A DNA stretch of 64,000 bases, from the NCBI GenBank assembly GCA_030603365.1, contig JAUVXV010000003.1, positions 124,001 through 188,000 of the forward strand, in the 5' to 3' direction. The DNA is from Candidatus Heimdallarchaeota archaeon. GTDB taxonomy: Archaea; Asgardarchaeota; Heimdallarchaeia; Heimdallarchaeales; Heimdallarchaeaceae. The notes under the pieces were generated by a model. That model was given only the letters and a program-made list of their open reading frames with translations. It had not been told where the DNA came from and searched no databases. Positions 16,051-24,475 of the stretch are shown here, one piece after another. The position numbers were made by a program, and so were the translations under genes. Within the stretch, counting starts at the first letter, position 1. The number at the start of each line of letters is the position of its first letter.

Positions 16051-18345
16051 TTAGAGATTTAGAACGAAATAATCTAACGTATTTATTAAATCTTGATATG
16101 GAACTGGTTGTTTTTTTCTTCGATTGCGGATTGCTTTAGCATTTTCTCTACAAAAGAGAGAAAAAGTATAAATCATCTTAGGTAATTCTTTCTGCCCCTC
16201 TAAGTAGTCAATGATTTTTCCTACTGTTTCACTGACTTCATAGAATAAATTCCCAGCCTTTGAGTACCAACCTGTTGCTATATCTGATTTTTTAGCTAGA
16301 TGGTATACCTCACCCAGTAGAACATTTCTTATCGCTTCGAAAGTCTTTTTAATTACAGGACCAAAGACATTTCTTCTTTTTACGAAATCCCAATTAATTA
16401 GATTACCCTTAATGGACACGTCTTTGTTTATTGCGATCAACTCTTGTGTATCTAATAAAATTAGATCTAATAATTCATTAAATTCCTTCATCTCAGAAAA
16501 CTGCATCTCAACAGCTTCTGCAAGAAATTTTGGCACTGATTCTGCTTCAGCTGTTAAATCTATCAATTCTTCAATAAACTTTCGAACTACATTTTTATAG
16601 GTACTTTGAAGACCTAATGAAACCAAACTTGACTCAGTGACCATACCTACAGTTTTTGTTTCCACCATTCGATCATTAATCAGATTATTCAATTCCTTTT
16701 CTTTTCTTTTGAGTCCTGTTAGGCTTTGATCTGCTTTCTTTGCAAAATAGTGGCTTCTAGCCCGTAGAATTAAATCTAGAACTATGTTATTATCAGCATA
16801 GAGATAGATTTTGTTTTCAGCAATCAATGACTTCAGATAATTTCTGATAGCAAGAACCTTCTTTCTATGATCATCTCTCTCAGGAAGGAAAGGAGGAAGC
16901 AACTCTATTGCTTTTTCAAGGTAAGAAAGTTTTTCGTCTAATTCTTCTAATTCATCTAAACTCGCTTCTGGGTTCTCATCATCAATTTCTAAGAGATCTA
17001 GATGAACTTCTGAAAGAGCTGAGTTCATCGCTTTAAGAGGAAAATTGAATTGAGAAATCAATCTGTCTATAATATTAAGATGGGATAGATCTCGTCCCAA
17101 CAATTCTGTTATAATACTTGAGGCTGATGAATAAGCTACACTAACGCCATAGATGAAAGGTAATGATCCTGCTGATTCAATCTTTTGAAGTAGTTTTTCT
17201 ATATCCACACATTTTTCTAAAGCTTTTTCGCCATCTTGTTTATACAGATTATCTATTAAAGAAGAATAATTTAGACCTAATTCGGTTAGAGATTCTAGTA
17301 TTTTTAATTCTGATTCATCTTGTTGCAGTCTTTTAAGAATAATTATACTTTCTGGATTGTCTGTGGAAATCAGCAATTTACATGCCTTATTGTATTCTTT
17401 CAATGCTTTGTCATAATAAGAAGCTGCATGCTCCAAATCACCTATCTCTAATGCATTTTGTGCAAGAAACTTAAAATGTTGTACTAAAGAAATTGAAGAA
17501 TGAGCATCAACTATTGGTAAAAATTCATTTTGAATTGTAATTGCCCTACTTCCTTGAGTTTCTTTCGTTTTGCTGAGATAATCTATTGTAGTTTCGAAAT
17601 GCTCTCTTGCATGATCTAAGATTGACAGTTCAGAGATTGGATCTCTCCACCAAAAGTCTTGAGCAGCCTTTCTAGAAATATCAATTATATGAGAAAGTAA
17701 TGTAACACCTTGAAGATAATCATATTCACTTTTTACAAGAAGAACTTTAGGGTCATCTTTGCTATTCGGAAGATTATCATAAATAGGGAGAAGTCGTTTT
17801 AGATTTTCCAATTGCACAAGTGGCATAATAACCCGTAAGAGGTCTTCTTTTGTTGGAGAAGGGGTGAATCCTTCAGTTTCAACCACTGGCAATTGATCGT
17901 TAAGGATTCTATACAATATCCTATCTATCGATTCTTTTGAAGTTATATAGTAAATATACTGACTACTTGAAGGAGAATGATTGAAAACCCCTCTATTTCT
18001 TACTTGAGAATAAACATATGTGAGAACACTCAATTGGAGTTCAAATTGGTTTAAAGCCATAATTTGATTTCTAAAATCTCCATAGAGTAATTGGTGAAGA
18101 GGGAGAGGGTTTTCTTTTCCTTGTATTACATCATTAATTACGTCATACACTCTCTCAACTGCCATATCTGCAAGACTATTGATCGCAGATAAATTTCGAG
18201 CACAAGATTCTGCAAAAGATATCCAAGCTTCAGAAATCTCTTTAGGTTCATCTAAAGTAGTAAAAGAACGATAAAGAGTATCTCTTTCTAATTCCATTTC
18301 TACGAATTTGTTGAAAGGTCGTGTATCCAATAGGGAAAGATGCAT
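16051..18345 (-). CDS. Large helical repeat-like protein beside the Arf-like GTPase
   Basis: A 764-residue protein with almost continuous predicted helix and no membrane segment. Around residues 285-325, FLAQNALEIGDLEHAASYYD and the following residues fit a TPR-like helical pair, and a later stretch (GWYSKAGNLFYEVSETVGK) is similar. The rest is not recognised. It is co-directional with the GTPase gene 68 bases downstream and shares no other neighbour on its strand. Eukaryotic small GTPases often work with helical-repeat effectors or regulators, so a role as partner of this GTPase is a reasonable inference but not shown. Confidence 0.78.
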   Translation of the reverse strand: MHLSLLDTRPFNKFVEMELERDTLYRSFTTLDEPKEISEAWISFAESCARNLSAINSLADMAVERVYDVINDVIQGKENPLPLHQLLYGDFRNQIMALNQFELQLSVLTYVYSQVRNRGVFNHSPSSSQYIYYITSKESIDRILYRILNDQLPVVETEGFTPSPTKEDLLRVIMPLVQLENLKRLLPIYDNLPNSKDDPKVLLVKSEYDYLQGVTLLSHIIDISRKAAQDFWWRDPISELSILDHAREHFETTIDYLSKTKETQGSRAITIQNEFLPIVDAHSSISLVQHFKFLAQNALEIGDLEHAASYYDKALKEYNKACKLLISTDNPESIIILKRLQQDESELKILESLTELGLNYSSLIDNLYKQDGEKALEKCVDIEKLLQKIESAGSLPFIYGVSVAYSSASSIITELLGRDLSHLNIIDRLISQFNFPLKAMNSALSEVHLDLLEIDDENPEASLDELEELDEKLSYLEKAIELLPPFLPERDDHRKKVLAIRNYLKSLIAENKIYLYADNNIVLDLILRARSHYFAKKADQSLTGLKRKEKELNNLINDRMVETKTVGMVTESSLVSLGLQSTYKNVVRKFIEELIDLTAEAESVPKFLAEAVEMQFSEMKEFNELLDLILLDTQELIAINKDVSIKGNLINWDFVKRRNVFGPVIKKTFEAIRNVLLGEVYHLAKKSDIATGWYSKAGNLFYEVSETVGKIIDYLEGQKELPKMIYTFSLFCRENAKAIRNRRKKQPVPYQDLINTLDYFVLNL

Positions 18346-18431
18346 AATAGAAGATACATTTTAACTTCAATAAATGTTTTGCATTGAATTCGATGCACAA
18401 AATCTAAATATTCTCTCTTAAATCTGATATT

Positions 18432-19517
18432 GTGAAACCTTTAGATTTTCTAAAAAGACAAGAACTTATTCAAGGGAAACTACAGTCTCAAAACATCGAT
18501 ATGTTAATGATTCCTCCGTCTATTAACTTCTTCTACATGTTTAAGGGTTATCTTCAATTGAGTGAAAGATTGATTTGTGGAATTATCGATAGAAATGAAG
18601 ATTCTATAATAATCGCACCATCTTTTGAGAAGGAGAATATGAAAATACAAACAACTTTTGATGATGTAATTACATGGAAAGAGGAAGAAGATCCATATAT
18701 TATCCTTAAGCAAGCACTATCCTATGAACCTAAAAAAATAGCTTTAGAACCTTCCACTCCTTTCAATGTTTATACAAGACTCAAGAAACAGTTTCCTTCT
18801 GCTGAATTTGTAGATGGGGGTTTATTTCTTAATGAATTAAGAACTATAAAAACTGAAGCAGAAGTTCAGAGAATGATTCAAGCAGCTGAGCATACAGCCG
18901 AAGGTATAACAAAAACACTAGATTCTATAAAAGAAGGACAAACTGAACTGGAAATACTTAAGTTAGCACAAAAACAGTTGTCTAATCTTTCTGGTGAAAT
19001 GAGTTGGTTTTTAGTACAAATTGATGAAAACAGTGCAGTTCCACATGGTAAGCCATCAAATAAGAAACTAAAGAAAAATAGTGTAGTATTAATAGACGCT
19101 GGAACAACATGTGATCATTATTTTGCAGACATTACAGTAACAAGCGTTCATGGTAATGCATCAGAGGAGTTTCTCAAAGTCTATGCCATAGTAGAAGAAG
19201 CTAACAATGCTGCACTTGAGAAATCAAAAGCCGGAGTCCCAGCAGAAGAAGTAGATTTTGCTGCTAGAGGAGTGATTGAAAAAGCTAGATATGGCGAATA
19301 TTTCACTCACCGATTAGGACATGGTTTGGGACTTCAAGTTCATGAAGAACCTTACATAGTCAAGGGTAATAGAGAACCGCTAGTTAAAGGGAATGTGCAT
19401 ACTGATGAACCTGGAATATATATACCTGGTAAATTTGGTATTCGCATAGAAGATGATGTTTTAGTTCAAGAGAAATCCAAACGATTAGTTGAATTTGATA
19501 GATATCTGTGGAAATAA
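18432..19517 (+). CDS. M24 family metallopeptidase (Xaa-Pro dipeptidase-like)
   Basis: A 361-residue protein with a creatinase-like N-terminal domain (about 1-125) and a pita-bread catalytic domain. The five metal ligands are visible: Asp in LIDAGTTCDHYFAD (two Asp), His in RLGHGLGLQVHE, Glu in DEPGIYI, and Glu in GIRIEDDVLV. This matches prolidases/aminopeptidase P (M24B). It would cleave X-Pro peptides in the cytoplasm. The start is GTG. The methyltransferase gene begins about two bases after its stop. Confidence 0.9.
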   Translation: MKPLDFLKRQELIQGKLQSQNIDMLMIPPSINFFYMFKGYLQLSERLICGIIDRNEDSIIIAPSFEKENMKIQTTFDDVITWKEEEDPYIILKQALSYEPKKIALEPSTPFNVYTRLKKQFPSAEFVDGGLFLNELRTIKTEAEVQRMIQAAEHTAEGITKTLDSIKEGQTELEILKLAQKQLSNLSGEMSWFLVQIDENSAVPHGKPSNKKLKKNSVVLIDAGTTCDHYFADITVTSVHGNASEEFLKVYAIVEEANNAALEKSKAGVPAEEVDFAARGVIEKARYGEYFTHRLGHGLGLQVHEEPYIVKGNREPLVKGNVHTDEPGIYIPGKFGIRIEDDVLVQEKSKRLVEFDRYLWK

Positions 19518-19519
19518 AC

Positions 19520-20293
19520 ATGAAATACCATAATTATGATAGATTAGCAGAAGTTTATGATGAAACAAGATTGATTCCTCTAGAACTCTCTTCTTTCTTT
19601 AAACATGAAATACAAAATTATCTAAAGAACAACTTTTTTCCACCTCCTAATAGAATTTTATCTATTGGTTTAGGAACTGGAAGAGTAGAATCACTTCTTT
19701 CTTCAAGAAACTATCAGTTATTTGGTATAGATATCGCTTCTAAAATGCTTAAAATGTTAAATAACAAAGAAATAAATCCGCCTTGTTATACAGCTCAAGC
19801 AGATGGTTTTTCTTTACCATTTTCAAAACCTTTTCACATAATTCTTCTCATACAAGTTATTCATTTAATTGATCACATTGAGAAGTTCTTTGAGGAAGTA
19901 CGTAATTTCGGTCAAGTTTTAGTTGTAGGTAATGCTTATACCGAAACTCATGAACATCCTTACTATGTAAAATTCCTTGAACTTCTAAAGAAAAATGGCT
20001 GGTCTGAAATTAAAGAAGATGTTCCTAAATCTGTGAAATTCCGAGAATTCATGAGTGATCATGATTTTAGTGTAATTGAGAAAAAAATGTCAATTGAAAG
20101 TTCTCTCCAGAATTTGCAAATATATGAAGGTATTAAAAATCGCTATTTTTCGAGCTTTTGGCAAGTAGAAAATAATATTTTCAATCAAACTATGTTGGAT
20201 TTTGACCAATTTATTTCAGATGATAACTGTAAGAAGAGTGATGTTTACCAGACTCGATCCAATGTGAATTTGACTTTTTATGAATTAAACTAG
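19520..20293 (+). CDS. SAM-dependent methyltransferase (class I)
   Basis: A 257-residue protein from ATG 19520 (a GTG at 19508 is also in frame and overlaps the previous gene). It begins YDRLAEVYDETR as UbiE-like methyltransferases do. Motif I ILSIGLGTGRVESLL binds S-adenosylmethionine, with the acidic end of strand 2 in FGIDIASKML, and the motif IV region is FHIILLIQVIHLI. The substrate cannot be told. It is probably translated from the same transcript as the M24 peptidase. Its 3' end meets the antisense small membrane gene within four bases. Confidence 0.85.
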   Translation: MKYHNYDRLAEVYDETRLIPLELSSFFKHEIQNYLKNNFFPPPNRILSIGLGTGRVESLLSSRNYQLFGIDIASKMLKMLNNKEINPPCYTAQADGFSLPFSKPFHIILLIQVIHLIDHIEKFFEEVRNFGQVLVVGNAYTETHEHPYYVKFLELLKKNGWSEIKEDVPKSVKFREFMSDHDFSVIEKKMSIESSLQNLQIYEGIKNRYFSSFWQVENNIFNQTMLDFDQFISDDNCKKSDVYQTRSNVNLTFYELN

Positions 20294-20484
20294 CTCTCTA
20301 TTTCTTTCTTTTTCTTTTTCTTTTTTCTCAATTCTGCAAAAGTGACTAATCTGAATATTTTGACGAGTAAAACTATTATCACCACTATTATTCCAATGGT
20401 TAAAGCCAGTGCAAGCGCTACGGGAACAATTATAATTCCTGAAAGAATACCACCTATGATTTTAAGAGCTTTTTTCATGCTCAT
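20290..20484 (-). CDS. Small membrane protein with polylysine tail
   Basis: About 64 residues from ATG 20484. Two adjoining hydrophobic stretches are followed by a tail with seven consecutive lysines. A longer frame from TTG 20517 exists, but the extra codons include AAAAATATAAAAA, which looks like this gene's TATA element 20-30 bases before ATG 20484, so the shorter form is preferred. The polylysine codons lie opposite the T-rich tract that would terminate the methyltransferase transcript. Function unknown. Confidence 0.55.
   Translation of the reverse strand: MSMKKALKIIGGILSGIIIVPVALALALTIGIIVVIIVLLVKIFRLVTFAELRKKKKKKKEIES
20294..20329 (+). terminator. T-rich tract after the methyltransferase gene
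   Basis: A C/T-only stretch with several T runs starts directly after the methyltransferase stop codon. It has the same form as the other tracts in this window and doubles as the antisense of the polylysine codons of the small membrane gene. Confidence 0.45.
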
Positions 20485-20545
20485 AGATATCTTGAACTGG
20501 TTTTTATATTTTTCCAAGGGAAGTTAAACCAAAGTGAAAATATTT

Positions 20546-20917
20546 CTATTCCAGGATTTCGAGATCTACAGATTCTATTGTTAAATGTCTGATGTTAAGA
20601 TGGGTATCTCTTGAACCACATTTTGAACATTTGAAATTGTATGCAAACTCTTTATCACCTTCCTCAGAAGGTTCTCCTTTAAACTCGCACTCCAAACAGA
20701 TGATTTCTGCAGGTAATTTTAGTAATTCTAGATGAGCATTTTGAAATAATTCTATTTCAGTTATAATAATTTTGAATGCGTCCTGTAATAATTCGGGAAT
20801 TATCATTTCATAAGGATCTGCAGATACAGTCACTTTGTTAACTTTTAACGCTTTATGCTCAATCGCAATCTGCTTAACTTGATTGACAATTGCAGATGCT
20901 AGGCTGTATTCATGCAT
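20546..20917 (-). CDS. hypA: Hydrogenase/nickel maturation protein HypA
   Basis: A 123-residue protein starting MHEYSLA from ATG 20917. An upstream ATG at 20926 would add three residues, but HypA binds nickel through its N-terminal Met-His-Glu, so the shorter start is right on family grounds. The zinc site is formed by CLEC and CSKC (roughly residues 75-105). HypA delivers nickel to [NiFe]-hydrogenase with HypB. It starts 10 bases after the hypB stop on the same strand. No hydrogenase subunit or other hyp gene is in the window. Confidence 0.92.
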   Translation of the reverse strand: MHEYSLASAIVNQVKQIAIEHKALKVNKVTVSADPYEMIIPELLQDAFKIIITEIELFQNAHLELLKLPAEIICLECEFKGEPSEEGDKEFAYNFKCSKCGSRDTHLNIRHLTIESVDLEILE

Positions 20918-20927
20918 TTCATTCAAC

Positions 20928-21581
20928 CTATTGTATTTTGATTCCTAAAGAAGCAATAAGCTCATCAATACCAGTTATTTGTTTTGCACTTGTACACAAA
21001 ACATCCATGTTAGATTTGATTTTCTTTGCGTCTTCAACCAAAACTTGAGAATCAAAGCCTAAACCATCTAGGTCACATTTGTTAATGACAGCTATCTGAG
21101 CTCCCTTGAAAATAATGGGGTGTTTCTTAATAACATACTCCCCTTCAGTAATACTGACAACAACAATATTTTTCTGAGCACCAACATCCCATGCAGCAGG
21201 ACAGATTAAGTTCCCAACATTTTCAGTAAAGAAAATATCATAATCATCAACATTTATTTTATCTAACTCATTTTTGATGAGTTTTGCATTGAGATGACAT
21301 CCTCCTCCAGTGTTTATTTGAACAGTATCTACCCCCTTTTTTGCAATTCTATCTGCATCAATTGTTGTAGCAATATCACCGTTTATGACAAATATTCTAA
21401 AATAAGGTGAAAGTTTTTCTGCAATTCTTTCTAATAAAAATGTTTTACCAGCACCAATAGAACCCATAATATTGAAGAAGAGCTTGTTTTTGCTTTTCAT
21501 CATCTCTCTAATTTCATCTGCAAGTATGTCATTCTGTAGATATGCGGGTTTCTTTACAGAAATTTTCTTCTCTTGTGTCAT
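20928..21581 (-). CDS. hypB: Hydrogenase nickel incorporation GTPase HypB
   Basis: A 217-residue SIMIBI GTPase. P-loop GSIGAGKT at about 40-47, VINGDIATTIDADR matching the HypB switch, NTGGGCHLNA holding the Cys-His metal site at the dimer interface, ENVGNLICPA as Walker B region, and NKCDL as G4. There is no His-rich nickel-storage N-terminus. It hydrolyses GTP during nickel insertion into hydrogenase. Operon hypB-hypA. It reads away from the pilin-like gene at 21713 across 131 bases. Confidence 0.95.
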   Translation of the reverse strand: MTQEKKISVKKPAYLQNDILADEIREMMKSKNKLFFNIMGSIGAGKTFLLERIAEKLSPYFRIFVINGDIATTIDADRIAKKGVDTVQINTGGGCHLNAKLIKNELDKINVDDYDIFFTENVGNLICPAAWDVGAQKNIVVVSITEGEYVIKKHPIIFKGAQIAVINKCDLDGLGFDSQVLVEDAKKIKSNMDVLCTSAKQITGIDELIASLGIKIQ

Positions 21582-21701
21582 TTCCCTAATTTCACGGGTT
21601 CAAACTAATGTTATAAGTTATTCGATTTAACTATAGAATGATACTAGTACAGCAATAAGATTTATTACCTTAAAATTTGTAATATCTATAATAACCGTTT
21701 A

Positions 21702-21706
21702 GAGGT
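21702..21706 (+). promoter_or_regulatory. Shine-Dalgarno site of the pilin-like surface protein
   Basis: GAGGT lies six bases before ATG 21713. It supports the first of two adjacent ATG codons. Confidence 0.5.
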
Positions 21707-21712
21707 AATTAT

Positions 21713-23491
21713 ATGATGAAAAGATTAAGAAAGATGAAAAGAGCCGTTTCACCAGTTATTGCAACCGTTCTTTTAATAAGTTTAGTAGTTGCTGCAAGCG
21801 CAATGGTCTATTTTATTGTTGTACCATTATTGAAGGGGAGCGCGAGCGTGAATTTTGTAACTACACAATGGTTTGACAGTGATGGTGACGATGTTTCTGA
21901 TCTAGTGTATATAACTTTACAGAATACGGGATCAGCAAGTTCAAAAATTTCGAATATTACATTAACAATAGATAATGATGCTTTACCAGAAAGAACAGTA
22001 ATTGATAATGCAGAGCTGATAGTTGAAAAACTTCCCTTAACGCTTGATGTCACAGCAAGGATGGATATAGCTATTTCTTTTGATCCATCTGAATATATCG
22101 CAGTAGGCGATAATACTTTCAAGATTTTGCTTACATACAGTGATGGTCTTAGTTCAATTGCACCTGAAAACTTGAATCATATTAGTGTTATTTACCCATT
22201 AGAAATGACAGTTTTGAATCCTGTAAACGGTAGTTGGGTAAATGGTATTATTGATCCTCAAGTATTGGTGTCAGGAGGATATTTACCATCAGCAGTTACT
22301 TATGATTTCTTTCTACCTGGTCAAATTATTGCTTTAAACGACCAACCAGTTGCTAGTAATATTAATTCTGAAAGTTATGCTGATGATATTGGATATGAAA
22401 TGATTTTTTCAATTGATGACTCATTAAACCAGTCAGCTGTTTCAACAAACATCTTCAATATTGATAACAAAGCTATAGGTGTCACTTTAAGTGTGAGTTC
22501 AACAAGTATCAATCAAGGAGAATCCTTAAACGCAACATGGGTATGGGATGAACTTGGAGGAGCTCCTGTAATAAATCAGACACTTGTTTTATCGGGTGAT
22601 AGTTATGGTTCAGATTCAGTTTTTACTGCTTTAGATGATACTATAACAGCCTTTGTTCTTCTAGGAACCCAAACAGCTACAATAGCAGAGGACGACTTTA
22701 CACTTACTCTTTATGTAAAAGATGCAGTAGGTAATTTGAATAGTTCTGGTAAATCATTCTCATTAGTTGATATTCTTGCCCCAACATCTGAAATTCTCTC
22801 TCCTGTGAATGAAACCTATGGTATAGAGGGTATAATGAACATTGAAGTTTATGCTGCTGATCCAACAGGAATTGATACAACAAATTTCGATATTTACTTC
22901 TTCAGTCTAACAACATCTTTCTACTATTTGTACCAGAATGTTGTAGAAGGACTAGCGAACTATAATACCATAGATAGAACTTGGGAATTAGATTTCAATA
23001 GTTATCTACTCCCAGATGATGATTATGCAATGGTAACTTTTGTATATGATGATTCTGATGCAAAAAATGTAAAAACTGTTACTCATATACTCTCAGTAGC
23101 TAATCCAAAGCTTACATTATCTGGAGCAGTTGGTGTAAGAGGATTCTTCTCTCGAAGTACATTCAGTTTTTTCCTTACAAATAACTTACCAGACGATATC
23201 ACAATAACCCAAATCTATATTGATTGGGAACCAGATAACAGAGCAGATTATATCTATGAAATGAGAGATAACACAGATGGTACAATATGGTTATCTTCAG
23301 CAGGACAACCTTATGCTCAAGAAAGTGTATTGCCCGTAAATGGTGGTACAGGAGCAGTTTTAAGCGGAGGTTCAATCCATAAACTGACAATTCTATTTGA
23401 CTACTTTGATCGAACAGATAAAGCTGATTTCGAAATAAGGTTCTTTATTCAAGAATTAGGTGTATGGCAAATTTTCTTTGTAGATCAATAA
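21713..23491 (+). CDS. Large extracellular protein with archaeal type IV pilin-like leader
   Basis: A 592-residue protein. The N-terminus has a short basic leader, then AVSPVIATVLLISLVV, the hallmark of archaeal pilins processed by a class III signal peptidase. After one hydrophobic helix (about 13-38) the protein is Asp/Ser/Thr/Asn-rich and beta-like, with several N-x-S/T sites and repeated segments that resemble Ig-like or cadherin-type domains (ILSPVNETYGIEGIMNIEVY, SVSSTSINQGESLNATW). It is much longer than a normal pilin, so it is probably an anchored surface or adhesion protein. It is monocistronic with a T-tract behind it. Confidence 0.82.
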   Translation: MMKRLRKMKRAVSPVIATVLLISLVVAASAMVYFIVVPLLKGSASVNFVTTQWFDSDGDDVSDLVYITLQNTGSASSKISNITLTIDNDALPERTVIDNAELIVEKLPLTLDVTARMDIAISFDPSEYIAVGDNTFKILLTYSDGLSSIAPENLNHISVIYPLEMTVLNPVNGSWVNGIIDPQVLVSGGYLPSAVTYDFFLPGQIIALNDQPVASNINSESYADDIGYEMIFSIDDSLNQSAVSTNIFNIDNKAIGVTLSVSSTSINQGESLNATWVWDELGGAPVINQTLVLSGDSYGSDSVFTALDDTITAFVLLGTQTATIAEDDFTLTLYVKDAVGNLNSSGKSFSLVDILAPTSEILSPVNETYGIEGIMNIEVYAADPTGIDTTNFDIYFFSLTTSFYYLYQNVVEGLANYNTIDRTWELDFNSYLLPDDDYAMVTFVYDDSDAKNVKTVTHILSVANPKLTLSGAVGVRGFFSRSTFSFFLTNNLPDDITITQIYIDWEPDNRADYIYEMRDNTDGTIWLSSAGQPYAQESVLPVNGGTGAVLSGGSIHKLTILFDYFDRTDKADFEIRFFIQELGVWQIFFVDQ

Positions 23492-23494
23492 ACT

Positions 23495-23520
23495 CTTTTT
23501 TCTTTCCTTTTTCTTTTTCC
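23495..23520 (+). terminator. T-rich tract after the pilin-like gene
   Basis: A C/T tract with T runs of five to six starts four bases after the stop codon. Confidence 0.5.
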
Positions 23521-23568
23521 ATTAATACTTTCGAAAAGCTAATAATATTACAGTTACATCTCTAACCT

Positions 23569-24468
23569 ATGAAAGTTACCTACGATAGATATCCAGAGCT
23601 ACCTAGATTTCTAAAAACTTTCGTAGAATTCACTGCTACGTCTTTAGCTACAAGATCTTTCATACTTTATGGCGATGTCGTTCTGGACGATTTTTCCAAA
23701 AGATACAGTAAAATCAATGTTATAATAATCCTAGAAAAAGGTCTATGGGAAAAGGATTTTAACGAGCTTGATTCGATTATAGATAAGCTTGCAGCTATGA
23801 ATGAAGATTTTTCTAAGTTACTTCGAGCTTATTTTGTTCCTTACACAATGCTGGAGAATCCGAGGATTATTCATCAAGATTTAGAGGGTATGATAGTAAG
23901 AGATCTTAAACAAGAGATAATTAATCAGTATCCTCTTTCTCAAACTGATGATTTCATGATTATGAAGAAAGGAGAAGTTTTGTATGGGGAAGATCTACGA
24001 AGTCATTTTCCAATTCCTCCATTAGAGTGTTTCTGGCAACAATTTCTAGCAGAAGTACCCAACATTGAAGAAATAGCCAAAATCTATCCCTTCCAACATA
24101 GTCAATCTCCCAATTATGATCACGCTACTAACTGGATACTTTACTTCTCAAGGGTTTTATATTCAATACAGAATAATGATGTAATTGGTAGAATGAAAGG
24201 TGCATATTGGTTTTCAAACGAATATCTCAATAAGTTAGGTGATTTTGTTGTAGAAGTAGCAAGTTGTAGACAACGAAATATTTCACTCTCAAGTGTTATG
24301 GGAGTGGTTGAGAACAGTAGAGAATTGATGTTATTCTGTATAGAAAAAGCATTTAAAATAAAAGGAATTCATACACCGGATCTAAAATCTCTCTATAAAG
24401 AAGACCAGGGACATGCTAATTTTAGTAGATTCTTTATGGAGATAAGAAATATAATAGAGAATATCTAA
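23569..24468 (+). CDS. Nucleotidyltransferase-fold protein with degenerate active site
   Basis: A 299-residue protein. Residues 28-56 (SFILYGDVVLDDF followed by SKINVIIIL) match the 'GSxxxGxxxxxSDxD.hvv' region of AadA/DUF4111-type nucleotidyltransferases, but the two catalytic Asp positions are Lys48 and Asn50. A later segment, GEVLYGEDLRSHFPIPP, matches the family's 'lyG.dlr' element, and the C-terminus (about 180-290) is helical like the AadA C-terminal domain. It is therefore probably inactive as a nucleotidyltransferase. The ATPase gene follows after seven bases, and the two likely work together. The family assignment rests on motif reading only. Confidence 0.68.
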   Translation: MKVTYDRYPELPRFLKTFVEFTATSLATRSFILYGDVVLDDFSKRYSKINVIIILEKGLWEKDFNELDSIIDKLAAMNEDFSKLLRAYFVPYTMLENPRIIHQDLEGMIVRDLKQEIINQYPLSQTDDFMIMKKGEVLYGEDLRSHFPIPPLECFWQQFLAEVPNIEEIAKIYPFQHSQSPNYDHATNWILYFSRVLYSIQNNDVIGRMKGAYWFSNEYLNKLGDFVVEVASCRQRNISLSSVMGVVENSRELMLFCIEKAFKIKGIHTPDLKSLYKEDQGHANFSRFFMEIRNIIENI

Positions 24469-24475
24469 GTATTCA

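Noticed and set aside
23569..24468. Active aminoglycoside adenylyltransferase
   Set aside because: Both catalytic Asp positions are changed (Lys48, Asn50), so the usual reaction is unlikely.
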